64,000 nucleotides of DNA from Molossus alvarezi (GCA_037176705.1 CM073899.1:7998001-8062000); one strand, 5' to 3'; counted from the first letter of the stretch, positions 22,590-34,456 are shown. Numbers and translations are program-made. The notes: a model not told the origin generated them from the sequence alone.

Positions 22590-22812
22590 TGTTTTTTATC
22601 CTCACACAAGGATATGTTTTCTTATGGATTTTAAAGAGAGAGAGGTAGAGAGAAACATTGTGTGAGAGAAAAGCATTGATTGGTTGCCTACTATACATGC
22701 CCCTAACAGGAATTAAATCTGAAACCTAGGTTTATAATCTTACTGGGAATCAAACCCACAACCTTTTGGTGTATGGGATAATGCTCTAATCAACTGAACC
22801 ACCTGGTCAAGG
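22590..22812 (-). mobile_element. Ves SINE, hairpin-tail subtype, diverged
   Basis: Reverse orientation, ending accacctggtcaagg. The tail on the SINE strand reads tatcctt gtgt gaggata, so pairing is kept with one G-T wobble. Confidence 0.85.
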
Positions 22813-23229
22813 TGAAATAAAAGTCTTTTTATTTGCACTTTCTCAAGTAGCTCTATGACATCCTCTGAGAGAAAAAGCTGATTTATCTTGGCAAGTCCTA
22901 TAGATGCTATGGGTTGGATACAGAGTACAATCAAGGGCTTTATTCTGTTGGAGTTCCAAATTCCTGTTGTATCATATTTCTCCAGTGCAACAGAGAGTCC
23001 TGTAGAAATTTTACTTTTATGCTGCCAATTACATAGTAAAGCTAGTGCTCCATTTGGCTATCATCATTTGACGTGGAGTTGTGTTCACATAAAAAAGAGC
23101 AAATGCTTCCATTAAAAATGTAAAAATGTTGAATAAATTCAAGGTCAGAGAGAGAGTGAGAAAATACACCATATCCATGGTTCTGGGTCCTATGGCTCTG
23201 GATTCTGTGCCTCCACCTGATGAGGTTAC
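22813..23229. other. Unclassified flank of an ERV LTR
   Basis: No gene recognised. It lies beyond the 3' end of the minus-strand LTR at 23230-23551. Confidence 0.3.
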
Positions 23230-23551
23230 TTGTTACTTTGAAAAGCAATATTTGAGAGGCAGGTGCTGATGTAGAGAAAAATGGTTTATTCAATTGCCAG
23301 CAGCTTGAGAAGATGGTGGGCACTCGTCCCAAAGACCATCTTAACATCTTGGTGAAGGCAGGCATTTTTATCAGTAGGGAAGGGAAACCAGAAAAAAAAA
23401 AAAATAGGGAAGAGGCTGTGAACGTGCAGGCATTGTCCTTGCTGTTCCTGATATGAATCTTTAATGTAAGCATATGGGAAAAGGTCAGTATCAGCCAAAT
23501 TGATGAGATTGGGTGATCTGCATCTGGCAAAGTCTTGTGACCAAGGCCATT
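23230..23551 (-). mobile_element. Class I ERV LTR (probable 3' LTR of a deleted provirus)
   Basis: On the minus strand the LTR shows ataaaaatgcctgcc (TATA-like), then gaataaacc (polyadenylation signal), then cagcacctgcctctcaa near its end. The same order occurs at 34030-34345 and 34790-35110, so it is a family. It lies downstream of protease, integrase and env remnants in the same orientation. Confidence 0.7.
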
Positions 23552-23600
23552 ATTTTTCTAATCCTCACCTGAGAATATTTTGCCATTTATTTTTGAATAG

Positions 23601-23641
<41 letters not shown>

Positions 23642-23819
23642 GAGACATTGATATGAGAAAGACACATCAATTGGTGGCCTCCCACACAACCCTGACCAGG
23701 GCCAGGGACCAAACAGCAACTGAGGTACCTGCCCTTGACCAGAATCACACCCATGACTCTTTGGTCTGTGGGCCGATGCTCTAACCAGTGAGCCAAACAG
23801 GCCAGGATCCAAGACCATT
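23541..23819 (-). mobile_element. Ves SINE with imperfect 11-bp TSD and (GA)n
   Basis: The body runs 23552-23808 and is flanked by ccaaggccatt and ccaagaccatt. The CT-rich body has expanded to (GA)n at about 23604-23637. The tail hairpin has one G-T wobble. Confidence 0.92.
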
Positions 23820-24130
23820 TAACTGCTGATTCCTGCAGTATGTTCATGTAGAAACTGTTCATATATGAGTTATTTTTATAAGTTTAGTAGTATATTTTAT
23901 TCTAATTATATTTTATTGTTAGTCAGAATAGTATAAAGTGTTTATTCTTTGTTAAAATTTTCCACTGTCAATTCTTTCTCCATATGTATGGAGCTATTGA
24001 TGTCTTCTAAATCTTTTGGGGGAATGAAAAACTTGAGCCTGTTATAAAAAAAATTCTCATGAGTTATAAGCAGATATCTCTCTTAAAGGAATATGTTGAG
24101 CATGTATAATTTTCTGATGTGAGAAAGACA

Positions 24131-24372
24131 AGTTATGAATATTTAACAAAATTTTTTTTTACTTTATTGATTTTAGAGAAAAAGAAAGTGAGGAGAGAGA
24201 GAAACATCAATGAGAGAGAACATCGATTGGCCGCCTCCTGCATGCCCCCCATTGGAGATTGAACCCACAACATGAGCATGTGTCTTGACCAGGAATTAAA
24301 CTGGCGACCTCTTGGTGCATGGGTCAACACTCAACCACTGAGCCACACTGGCTGGACGAGTTATGAATATTT
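24131..24372 (-). mobile_element. Ves SINE with 14-bp TSD inside the ERV
   Basis: The body runs 24145-24358 and is flanked by agttatgaatattt at 24131-24144 and 24359-24372. AATAAA-type tail. Confidence 0.94.
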
Positions 24373-24649
24373 TTAGGATAATAAATGACAAATACTACAA
24401 ACAAAATAATGATTAAATCTAATTTAAGAATTCCTCCTAGTATGGACCTGAATTCTTGAGGTATCCATGAGAACAGATTCTCAAACCAATCTCAGGTTCC
24501 TTCAAAGAGTGAGTGGGGTATGATGGTCTAATATTTCCTGAAGCCAGGTGTCTTATTGTCTGATCTTAGTTGATGCTTGTTTCTACCTGAGCCCATAGTT
24601 TGATGTATGTACAGCAGGAAGAGTTGATATTCATGCATACATTTTCTTG

Positions 24650-24970
24650 TTATGCCAACGTGTAGTTTAAAGCAATTTGACTATATATGATGACTTTAGC
24701 TAGAAAATCTAAAGATTTTTGCAGATTGGAAAGGAAAGTAGCTGTTTCATTGGCTGAAATTATTAATGTTTTAGATAGGTTACATAAAACATGCTGATGG
24801 GACACAACTCCCCACCACAGCAGGTGAATATAACCAAAGAAGTACTTGTCCCAATCAGTGATGTATCCTGGAAGATCTCGAGCTACTCGAGTGAATAGCT
24901 TGAGTGGGTTAGTCCAGTGCGGGTCTCTGAGTGGGCTGATAAAGGAGTGACCAATGATCTTAGAAAACAT
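24650..24970 (-). pseudogene. ERV env transmembrane fragment
   Basis: A 106-residue frame resembles the N-terminal ectodomain (heptad region) of a gammaretrovirus-like env TM subunit. It has the ANETATFLSNLQKSLDFLA segment as the helical stretch. The surface subunit, CX6CC loop and membrane anchor are not present in this frame. Relic only. Confidence 0.55.
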
Positions 24971-25203
24971 TGTCTAGCTTCAGTCTTGTTCCATAAACAG
25001 TTATAGTCCCAGAGCAGCCCTATGAACCACATATAAGCACATAACCTTCTGGCATACACTGAATAACATAGCTAGTGTTTGTTAGGGCTATGGCAGTCTT
25101 TAATAGCCAGAGGGTGTATGTTGTTGGAGGACTTGACTCTTTCTATTCAGGCAGGCCCTTTTCACTAGAGAGTGGTATATCCATGGCTTTAGCCCTGGAA
25201 ACT

Positions 25204-25506
25204 TTAAAGATTGTGAGTTGTCAGCAGTACATAATACAGACTGGTCCACTTTTTAGCCAACTGGTGTTCAGGTCCCTGATTTTCCAGGTCTTCAGAAGTA
25301 CTTTGTCCCCAGGTTGGAACACTGGAGAACTTCCTTAGATGGATAACTGGGCTTTCTCGTAGCTCTGTGGTGGGCTTACTTCTCTTTCTGTTCCTTCCAG
25401 ACATGCTAAGAGCATCTGGAACTATAATGCATGCTCTGGCAGCACCTGAGGTGCAGCTGTTTTTTTCTGGCAAGAAAGTTACCTGAGCATCCAGCTTGCA
25501 TAACAA
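25204..25506 (-). pseudogene. ERV pol fragment joining the protease end to the integrase end
   Basis: The first about 15 residues (KLDAQVTFLPE) look like the C-terminal end of a retroviral protease/pol junction. The last about 35 residues (GPEHQLAKKWTSLYYVLLTT) look like the C-terminal beta-barrel of class I integrase. Reverse transcriptase is absent between them, which implies an internal deletion. Confidence 0.6.
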
Positions 25507-25659
25507 ATCTCATCCCAGCAAGTGTTTGGGGCATTCTGGCACATAGAGGAAACTGTGTGACAATTCAGAATTTCTTAGATGTCACTCTAAGGGGTTGGAG
25601 AAAGGCCTCTTGGTGCATTTGTCTGGTAACTCCCACTACCTAGACAGTTTCCAGACTTC

Positions 25660-25790
25660 TTTTAGTCATTCTTTTATTTTAAACTAAATAAGTGGCTCCA
25701 GTACCAACTAAGAAATCAATCAATTTGTTCCCCACTGTCAATTGTCCTGAGGGCTCCTGTGAGGAAATAACAATTGCTCTTGAAACATCA
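25660..25790 (-). pseudogene. ERV protease remnant with a lost catalytic Asp
   Basis: On the minus strand the active-site loop reads V-G-T-G-A-T, with Gly where retroviral aspartic proteases have the catalytic Asp. Downstream frameshifts separate it from the next conserved segment (about 25540-25500). It would be inactive even if expressed. Confidence 0.6.
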
Positions 25791-26540
25791 AGAGGAGCTC
25801 CTGAGAGAGAGAGAGCATGTTGGATTCTTCATCCTAGGGGCTTTTAAAGGTGGAGATTTTAGGGGAGGTCCTAGGGGAGGGTTTTAATAGAATATGCTTC
25901 AGCTTTCCAGGCATGTCCTTTCAGGATCATGGTCTCCACGGATTGACTGGCACCAGGGCAGGGGGTCATTAATCATTGCAGCTGGTCCTAGCATCAGCCA
26001 CCTGGTTTTGATGCTTTTCTGAGCCTGGAGCTGAAATACAACTGAGGACTAAATGTTATTTCTAGAGAGGAAAGAAAGTTTAGGGAGTCTAAACTGCATG
26101 ACCAGCAATATGCTAGGGGAAGAAAAGTAACCCTGAGCTTAGGTATTTATTTTCCCAGTTTTTCCCGTTGCTAGGCATTTGAGTGTTTCCACCATAATGA
26201 CCTTCTGTAGTTGACCTATTGTCCTTGCTCTGCTCATGTCTGTCTAATTGCTTACCTCATCCCCTTCAAAGATCGTGGCTCTGAATTCTTTCAGAGAAAA
26301 AGGGCACAGTGTTTCTATAACTGCTTTCTGCTGAAGAGGAGCAATATTTTACTTCAGGGCCAAGAGACCCTTGTTCTCTGTCAGAGGCCCGAGGAAGTCT
26401 GAACATGGGAGGAGATGGTGATGATGTCTAGAGTTGGTATTCCCTGAGGACAAGTAGACCTTGTAACCTGGTGGAGACAAATTAGGTTGAAAAACTTGAT
26501 AGTTTGGGGGTAAAAGCTAGAACAACAAGAATTATGATAA

Positions 26541-26827
26541 ATAACCCAGTAGAGCCCTGGCAGATTTGCCCAGTGGTTAGAGCAACAGCCTGTGGTCCAG
26601 AGAGACCCAGGTTCGGTTCCTGCTAAGGGTATGTACCTCAGCTGCAGTTTGTCCTCGTCCCTGGTTCATTGTGCGGGTGGCAGCCACTCAAAGTGTCCCT
26701 TTCATGTTGATGTTTCTCTCTCTCTCTCTCTCTGTTCCTCTCTCTCCCTCCCACTCTACCTGAACAAAAAATAGAAAAATGTCCTTGAGTGAGGAAGAAA
26801 AAATAAAAATAGAAAATAATCCAATAG
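26541..26827 (+). mobile_element. Ves SINE, hairpin-tail subtype, with imperfect TSD
   Basis: The body runs 26554-26814. Flanks are ataacccagtaga and ataatccaataga. The B box is gttcggttcctg, and the tail reads tcctt gagt gagga. Confidence 0.9.
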
Positions 26828-27120
26828 AAGAAAAAGTTTTAGTTCTAAGTCAAAAAATGGGAGGAAAAATAAATCATTAGTTTGGAGAGTTGTAGCCAAA
26901 TATTAAAAAATAAATAAAATAGAAAAATTCAGGACCCAGTTCAGTTCATTGGTGAAAAATAAAACTTTTAAGACTATCAACTGAACTAGAGTCTAGTGTC
27001 CATAACTGTGTATTATAGATGCTATTAAGACAGAATTTTGAAATTACACACTTATTTTAAAGATAGGCAAATCAAGATTATTTACTGCATTAAGTTCAAT
27101 TTCAATTCAGTCCAATCATT
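26828..27120. other. AT-rich unclassified DNA
   Basis: No gene is recognised between the SINE and the broken 3' side of the L1 that starts at 27121. Confidence 0.3.
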
Positions 27121-27280
27121 TGCTAAGAGAGCTTTTTTTCTTACACCTGCATAGTGTTCCATTGTGTATTTGTACCACAGCTTTTTTTATCCACTCATCT
27201 ATTGATAGACATTTGGGCTGTTCCCAGATCTTAGCTATTGTAAATGGTGCTGCTATGAACATATGGGTACCTATATTATT

Positions 27281-27595
27281 TCAGATTGCTGTTTCAGGCT
27301 TCTTAGGGTATATTCCTAGAAGTGGGATCACTGGGTCAAAGGGCAGTTCAATTTTTAATTTTTTGAGGAAACACCACATTGTTTTTGTTTTCCATAGTGG
27401 CTGCACCAGTCTGCATTCCCACCAGCAGTGCACTAGAGTCCCCTTTTCTCCACACCCTCCTCGCCAACACTTGTTTGATGATTTGTTGATGGCGGCCATT
27501 CTGACAGGTGTGAGGTGATACCCCATTGTTGTTTTAATTTGCATCTCTCTGATGATTAGTGATGTTGAACATTTTTTAATATGTCTCTTGGCCAT
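27281..27595 (-). pseudogene. L1 ORF2 C-terminal fragment
   Basis: The 104-codon frame carries [20 protein letters not shown] and, later, a cysteine-containing part ([19 protein letters not shown]) typical of the L1 ORF2 C-terminal region. The same segment occurs at 21047-21262 and 38712-38981. Confidence 0.85.
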
Positions 27596-28312
27596 TTTTA
27601 TGTCCTTTTGGAGGGGTGTTTATTTAGGTCCTCTGCCCATTTTTTAATTGGATTCTTTGTCTTCCTTTTGTTGAGTTGTGTGAGTACTCTATATCTTTTG
27701 GAAATTAACCCTTTATCTAATATATCATTGGCAATTATACTCTCCCATATAGTGGGATCCCTTTCCATTTTGATGGTTGTTTCTTTTGCTGTGCAGAAAC
27801 TTTTTCATTTGATGTAGTCCCATTTATTATTTTTTTCCTTTGTTTCTCTTGTATCAGCAAAAATTCTGCTGTGTGTGATGTCTGAAATTTTGTTGCCTAC
27901 AGTTTCTTCTAGGATTTTTATGGATTCATGAGTCACATTTAAGTCTTTTTATCCATTTTGAGTTTATTCTTGTGTATGGTGTAAGTTGGTGGTCTAGTTT
28001 CTTTTTTTTTTTTTTGCATGTAGCCGTCCAATTTTCCCAACACCATTTATTAAAGAGGCTGTCTTTACTCCATTGTATGTTCTTGCCACCTTTGTCAAAT
28101 ATTAATTGAACATATTGTCTTGGGTCAATTTCTGGGTTCTCTGTCCTGTTTCATTGATCTATATGCCTGTTCTTGTGCCAGTACCAGGATGTTTTGATTA
28201 CAGTAGCTTTGTAGTATAATCTGATATCTGGTACAGTGATCATTCTTACTTTGTTCTTCTTTATCAAGATTGCTATGGCTATTCAGGGTCTTGTTTGGTT
28301 CCGTAGAAACTA

Positions 28313-29168
28313 CTAGAGTATTTGTTCTAGTTTTGTGAAATATCTTGTCGGTATTTTAATGGGGATTGCATTGAATCTATAGATTGCTTTGGGTAATATG
28401 GACATTTTAATGATGTTAATTCTTCCAATCCATGAACAATGTATATAAACTTCCACATTTGGATATCTTCCTCTATTTCTTTCTTTCAATATCCTGTAGT
28501 TTTCTGTGAAGAGGTCCTTTACTTTTTGGTTAAGTTTATGTTTAGATATCTTAATATTTTTGTTGCAGTGGTGAATGAAACTGTTTTTTTTTTTAGTTTC
28601 TTTTTCTGGGAGTTCATTAATGGTGTATAATAATGGAACCAATTTCTGGATGTTAATTTTATATCCTGCTACTTTTCCAAATTCATTTATTAAATCTAGT
28701 AGACTTTTGATGGAATCTTTAGGGTTTTCTATGTACAATATTATGTCATCTGTGAATAATGACAGTTTCACTTCCTCCTTTCCAGTTTGGATCCCTTTTA
28801 TTTTTTCTTCATGTCTAAATGCTGTGGTTAAGACTTCTAGATCTATGTTAAATAACTGTACCAAAAGTGGGCATTCCTGTGTTGTTCTTTTTCTTAAAGG
28901 AAATGCTTTTAATTTTTGTCCATTAAGTATGATGTTGGTTGTAGGTTTTTCATATATGGCCTTTATTTTGTTGAGATGCCATTTCTCTATTTCCACATTG
29001 CTGAGCATTTATATCAGAAATGGGTGCTGTATTTTGTTTGTCAAATGCTTTTTCAGCATCCATTGATATAATCATATAACTTTTATCTTTCATTTTGTTT
29101 ATGTGTTGTATCACATTTATTGATTTGCAAATATTGTACCAGCCTTGAATCCCTGGGATGAATCCCAC
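28313..29168 (-). pseudogene. L1 ORF2 reverse-transcriptase fragments
   Basis: The 28950-29168 frame has the motif A region ([11 protein letters not shown]). The 28313-29008 frame has the catalytic box, here FTDD instead of FADD, then the thumb region ([17 protein letters not shown]). A frameshift separates them. Confidence 0.85.
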
Positions 29169-30389
29169 TTGGTCATTGTGAATAATGTTTTTAATGAATT
29201 ACTGGATCTGATTTGCTAACATTTTGTTAAGTATGCTGGTATCTATGTTCATCAGTGATGTTGGCCTATAAGTTTCTTTCTTTGTTGTGTCTTTATCTGG
29301 TTTTGGAATTAGAATTATGCTGGCCTTATAAAATGAGTTTGGAAGTCTTCCTTCTTAAATTTTTTGGTATAGTTTGAGGAGAATGGGTGTTAGTTCTTCT
29401 TTGAATGTTTGGTAAAATTTCCCTGTGAAGCCATCCAGGCGTAGGCTTTTGTTTGCTGAAGTTTCTTGATTATATCTTCACTTTCCTTGGTTGTTATTGG
29501 TCTGTTCAAGTTCTCTGTCTCTTCTCAGTTCAGTCTGGGGAGACTGTGTGATTCTAGAAATTTGTCCATTTTGCCTAGATTGTGCAATTTGTTGCCATAT
29601 CATTCTTCACAGCATTTTTTTTACCAATCCTTTGTATTTCTGTGATGTCAAGTGTTACTTCTTCTCTTTTGTTTCTGATTTTGTTTATGTGGTCTTTGCT
29701 CTTTCTTTTTCGGTGAGCCTGGCTAAGGGTCCATCAATCTTGTTTATCTTTTCAAAGAACTATCACTTTGTTTCATTGATCTTTTGAAATGATTTTTGGT
29801 CTCTATGTCATTCATTTCTTCTCTAATCTTTACTATTTCTTTCTTTCTACTTGTTGTGGGTTGTTCTTTTAATTTACTTTCTAGTTCTTTGAGTTGTAGG
29901 GTTAGATAGTTAGTTATAAATTTTTTTATGTTTCTTGAGGTAGGCCTGTATGCAATGAACTTCCCTCTCAGGACTGCTTTTGCTGCATCCCATAGAGTTT
30001 TGTTGTTGTGTGTTCATTTTCATTGGCTTCCAAGAAGGTTATAATTTCTTCCTTGATCACCTTGGTAACCCATTCATTTTCTAATGACATGCTATTTGGC
30101 CTCCATGTGTTTGAGTGTTTTTTAGCATTTTAATTGTAATTGATTTCTAGTTTCATGCCATTGTGATCTGAGAAGATGCTTGATATGATTTCAATCTTCT
30201 TGAACTTGTAAAGACTTAGTTTGTGTCCTAATGTGGTATGTCTTTGAAAATGTCCCATGTGCAGTTGTGAATTCTGCAGTTTTGGGGTGCAATTCTCTGT
30301 AGACATCTATTAAATCCATTTGATCTAGTGCATCATTTAAAGTCGGTTTCCTTGTTAACCTTTTGTCTATAGGATCTATCCAGTGATGT

Positions 30390-30829
30390 CTACGAGGTGT
30401 TGAAGTTCTCTGCTATGAAAGTATCATTGTTGATTTCTTCTTTGAAGTCCTCCAGAAGTTTTGTAATGTATTTTGGTGCTCCTATAATGGGTGTATATAT
30501 GTTTACCAAGGTTTTAGCCTCTTTGGTAAATCCTTTCAATATTATGTAGTGGCCTCCTTTGTCTCTAATTATGGCCTTCATTTTGAAATCTATTTCATTG
30601 GATATGAGTATTGCTACCACAGCTTTTTTTCCCTTTCTATTTGCTTGGAAAATTTTTTTTCCATCCCTTCACTTTTCAACCTATGTAAGTCTTTTGTTGT
30701 GAGGTGGATCTCTTGTAAACAACATATATCATGCTTTCTTACCCATTCAGCTACTCTGTGTGTTTTGATTGGAGCATTTAATCCATTTGCACTTATAGTT
30801 ATTATTGATGTGTACTTATTTATTGACAT
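30390..30829 (-). pseudogene. L1 ORF2 endonuclease domain fragments
   Basis: Two overlapping frames (30614-30829 and 30390-30620) hold the start of ORF2 (ANGLNAPIKTHRVAEW, CCLQEIHL) and the later endonuclease part (VNIYTPIIGAPKYI). A frameshift splits the apurinic-type endonuclease domain that nicks target DNA. Confidence 0.85.
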
Positions 30830-31134
30830 TTTTTCTTATTATTGTCATGTTTCTCTTCCTATTTCTTATGCTTATTACAGCAGTCCTTTTAAAATTTCTT
30901 GCAGAACTGGTTCAGTGTTAATATATTCCCTTAGCTTTTTTTTTTCATCTAGGAGGCTCTTTATTTCACTATCTAGTTTGAATGATAGCCTTGCTGAATA
31001 GAGTCATCTTGGACTCAGATCCTTGTTTTTCATGACCTTGATTATTTCATGCCATTCCCTTCTGACCTGTAGTATTTCTCTTGAGAAGTAAGCTGTTTAG
31101 CCTTAGGGGGGTTCCTTTGAAGGTAGCCTGTTGC

Positions 31135-31896
31135 TTATCTATCTCTTGCTGCCTTTAGGATTCTCTCTTTATCTTTAATTTTTGGCAGTTTAATTATTAT
31201 GCATCTTGGTGTGGGCCTATTTGGGTCCTTCTTTCTTGGAGCTCTCTGTGCTACCTGAACTTGCATACCTTTTTCCTTCACCAAGTTAGGAAAGTTTTCT
31301 ATCACCATTTCTTCAAATATATTCTCTAACCCTTGCTCATTTTCTTCTTCTGGAACTCCTATGATGCAGATGTTATTAAGTTTACAGTTGTCCCACAGTT
31401 CTCTTAAGCTGTCTTCCTGTTTTTTCTTTTTTGTTCTCTGTTTGGGTGAATTTTTTTCTATCTTGTCTTGTACTTCATTGATCTGATCTTTGACTTCCTC
31501 TGCTCTGCTGGTTATTCCTTCCAGTGTGTTATGTATTTTTGCTATGTCATTCTTCATTTCCACTTGGTGGTTTTTCATTTCCAATTGGTTGATTTTCAAT
31601 GTTTCTATATCTTTACTCATGCTGTTGAGCTCTTTATTTATGTTGTTGAGCTTCCACATAGTCATTACCCTGAACTCTACCTCTGATAACTTGCTTAATT
31701 CCATTTCATTTATCCCTTCTATAGAATCCTCTTGTTCTTTCATTTGGGATTTGTTTCTTTGTTTCACCATTTTGCTGTCTCTGTGGGGTTTGTAGCCTGC
31801 CAAACTTTTCCTTTGGGTGTTGGTGTTCTTTTGATTATGGCTCCCTCTATTAGATTTGAATGAGTTTAGGAGGACCCACATTAAGCACACTGTCAA
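31135..31896 (-). pseudogene. L1 ORF1 (RNA-binding chaperone), long frame
   Basis: The 253-codon frame includes the likely true start at MVKQRNKSQMKEQE (about residue 43), a long leucine/asparagine-rich coiled coil (about 75-145), and an RRM-like part with CIIGVPEEENEQG and ENFPNLVKEKGMQVQ. The frame stops at KERILKAARDR, before the end of the C-terminal domain, so the protein is truncated. ORF1p coats L1 RNA and is needed for L1 mobility. Confidence 0.85.
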
Positions 31897-32460
31897 GTCT
31901 TACTTTCTTGGATAGATTTGCAAAGTCAAGGTTCAGTTATCCTCTAGCTTTTGACTGCATGCTATTATTCTCAGTTACTTGATGAGCCTCGGGTTGTAGG
32001 CCTCAGCTGAATGAAAAAATCCCTCAGGTGTATAGGGTAAGAGGATTTACAACTGGTAGGCAATGGCTTTCTTTCTTATTTTATTACCCTTCTTGCTTGC
32101 TGGTAGTCTTTAGCAGTTAATGAATCTGAATTTGCATTTCTCTGGCCTGTCCTGGTGGTGTTAAATTCCTGAGAGTGGTGCCATTGCTTCTCCCCAGAGT
32201 TCTGGGAAGGGACTGTTTGAATAATATGGCTACTGTCCTATAAGGGAGTGATTCAGTACAAAACTCCCATTGTCTTTTCCTGCAGCTCTCTTCTGAGCCA
32301 GGAGCCCCAGACTCTCTCCACAGAGTTCCAGTCCAGTCTGCCCTCCCTCTTCCATGTGCACCCAGTCTACCACCTCATGCCTCTGAAATTCCTACTAGGC
32401 TCAATTTGGTGTCCTCTTTCTGTTATAGGGGTTCTCTCTAGATGCTTTTCAGTTTTTTGT

Positions 32461-32482
32461 TTGTTTGTTTGTTTGTTTGTTT
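32461..32482. repeat. (GTTT)n microsatellite
   Basis: Five to six TTTG units lie in the L1 5'UTR. Confidence 0.9.
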
Positions 32483-32654
32483 TTCTGATGATTTGTCTTT
32501 ATTTTAGTTGTAATTCCAGTTTGGTCCTGGAAGACAGTCTGTGTAGCTTCCATTCACTTCGCCGCCATTTCCATCCTCAAAATTCTTGTCACCCACTTAA
32601 TGTTGATGATTCTAGTAGGAAAATCCAGGACCTTGGTTGTATTTTGGACACACT

Positions 32655-32833
32655 GTAAAAACATGCTTGTCCTGATGTGGCGTCTTATTTAATTTTGTGG
32701 TAGTAGGACTTCCATTCAGCTCAATTTTAGGCAGTTCTGAATGATGGTTGTTCTGTAGTTTAGTTGTAATTTTAATGTGGTTGTGGGAGGAGGTGATACC
32801 ACTGTTACCTATGCCACCGTCTTGACTTGAAGT
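32655..32833 (-). mobile_element. HAL1-type 5'UTR fragment
   Basis: On the minus strand it starts caagacggtggcataggta and continues aactacagaacaaccatc and gagctgaatggaagtcctac. This matches the 5'UTR of the HAL1-like element at 54245-54310, not the L1 5' end immediately next to it. Confidence 0.65.
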
Positions 32834-34029
32834 CTCTCATTTTAATTCTCCAGTGGAAGAATCCCAGGTTCAGGCAGGAGACAGGCAAAGTGTTCCTAAT
32901 ATCTGGATATTGCTTGACTCTATTTATAAAAGGCACAAATATAAATTTGTCTTCACATTTGCTTGTCTGTGCATAAAGAAACTGGAAGGATGCATTAGTT
33001 GCTGACAATGGAGGCTGGGAAGAAACTGTTTGTAGATTGTGCACAGCAAATCCTACCTGGTCCCCAAAGCAGCTGCCACTACCAATCGTACAGCAGATCT
33101 TTTCTGTGAAGAGTGGTATGGGGCAGAGGATGATAGCTTGCCCAACCACTGGTGACAGTGCTCACTCCTGCTGCTGTGGCTCTTGAAAAATTGGTGTGAC
33201 TTCTTAAGAAGAAAACCCTGGCTGACTCTCCCCTTTCCCAGCTATTAAATGTGCAGGGAAGGAGGGCCCTGGCTGGAAAAGCTGACTGACTCTGCGTGGA
33301 GAGGCTGAGCACCTGGAGCAGACCTCCCTGGCCAGTCAATTTTGGTCCTTTCTGAGCAAAAAATTCTTTATGATGTAACAACATGAAGACTTGCACATAA
33401 AAGATCTTATCCTATTTACCAGAACTTTGGCTAACAATTCTAATAAGTCATTGGTTTAAATCAACCAATCAGCTAGAAGAGAATATAATGGACTCTTATT
33501 CTTTGGTGGAAGTGAGACTGAACTGCCCATTTTAAAACAGAAACAAATTCCAAAATAAAGACAAAGTTCAAACAAATGAGTACTCACAAACCAAATCCTC
33601 TGGAAGGAGGGACTGAGACACTAGTGTTACAATCTTATCTCACACAAACCGGTACCATAAATGACCTTTACAAGGTTCAAATGGCATGGAGTTCAAATGA
33701 CAGAGACAGAGGATTCTCATTGTGGACAGCAGTTTGACTTACCCAGTTTTAGAGTCCATTGACTACCCCAGTGACCTCTTTTTTTTTTTTTTTACCACCA
33801 AATCATTTATAGGAAGCTGAAACCATGAGAGGAAGAGCAGGGAGAGTGTCCTAGATTAAGAAATCTTAATCCCAGGTACTGGGAAATCCCTGCAGTCCCT
33901 ACCAGAGGGACAGCCAGCCACAAGCAATTGGGATCCAAGAGTTGCCATTTTGACCTGTTGGGGTACAACTGCTCCTGGATGGCTTGTCAAATTCTACTAC
34001 CAAATCCAATTTTAACTGCCTTCTGCTTC
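32834..34029 (-). other. Unclassified, possibly leader/gag region of the class I ERV
   Basis: No recognisable protein. It lies directly downstream (minus strand) of the LTR at 34030-34345, so it could be the 5' internal region of that provirus. A 15-base T run is at 33779-33793. Assignment is by position only. Confidence 0.3.
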
Positions 34030-34345
34030 TAAAGCCGATACTTGAGAAGCAGGTGTTGGTGTAAGGGAAATTGGTTTGATCAAGTATTAGCAGCCTCAGA
34101 ACTTAGAGGACTGTCATCCCAAAGATAATGTTAACATCTCAGTGCAGGCAGGGGTTTTTATCAAGAGGGAGAGGGAAAACAGAACAAAAAAAATGGGGCA
34201 GGGGTAGTGGATGTGCATGCAGTGTCCTTGCTGGTCCCAATATGGATTTTCAATGTCAGCATACTGGAACTGGTCAATGTCAGCCAAATTTCTGAAGGTG
34301 GGCAATCTGGATCAGCCAGTCTTGTGATCAAGACCATTTCTTGTA
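34030..34345 (-). mobile_element. Class I ERV LTR, probable 5' LTR
   Basis: It matches 23230-23551 block by block (aggcaggggtttttatcaag against aggcaggcatttttatcagt; gatcaagaccattt against gaccaaggccatta). It has the same minus orientation. The expected polyadenylation signal is diverged here. Confidence 0.65.
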
Positions 34346-34405
34346 CAAATTGGAATATCTGGTGCCTGAAAATTGCTTCTAAGGAAACTATTAGTATATG
34401 AGGTG

Positions 34406-34408
<3 letters not shown>

Positions 34409-34456
<48 letters not shown>
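34409..34456. repeat. (TA)n microsatellite
   Basis: About twenty-two uninterrupted TA units. Confidence 0.97.

Larger units (their letters stand above)
24373..26480 (-). mobile_element. Deleted class I endogenous retrovirus, internal region
   Basis: On the minus strand the order is: possible gag remnant (26480-25800), protease (about 25790-25440), the C-terminal end of integrase (about 25400-25204), then env transmembrane ectodomain (24970-24650). Nearly all reverse transcriptase, RNase H, the integrase core and env surface sequence are missing, so at least two internal deletions occurred. Frameshifts and stops break every gene. With the LTR at 23230 it is the 3' part of a provirus. Confidence 0.65.
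27121..32585 (-). mobile_element. Nearly full-length L1 with intact 5' end but missing 3' end
   Basis: On the minus strand: 5' end at 32585 (ggaaatggcggcgaagtg), 5'UTR, ORF1 (31896-31135 and beyond), ORF2 endonuclease (30829-30390), RT (29168-28313), ORF2 C-terminal part (to about 27281), stopping at 27121. The last about 370 bases present in the copy at 20446 (ORF2 end and 3'UTR) are missing. Many stops and frameshifts show it is dead. It may have inserted into the class I provirus that flanks it. Confidence 0.85.

Noticed and set aside
23042..23530. 162-codon minus-strand frame as a retroviral gene
   Set aside because: It overlaps the LTR with its TATA and polyadenylation motifs, so it is a chance open frame in LTR sequence.
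27121..27140. Target-site duplication for the L1 at 27121-32585
   Set aside because: No matching repeat was found between 27100-27121 and 32585-32650 or 32833-32900, so none is claimed.
31468..31795. Hydrophobic plus-strand frames as membrane proteins
   Set aside because: They are antisense shadows of the L1 ORF1 coiled coil; A-rich coding strands give Phe/Leu-rich antisense frames.
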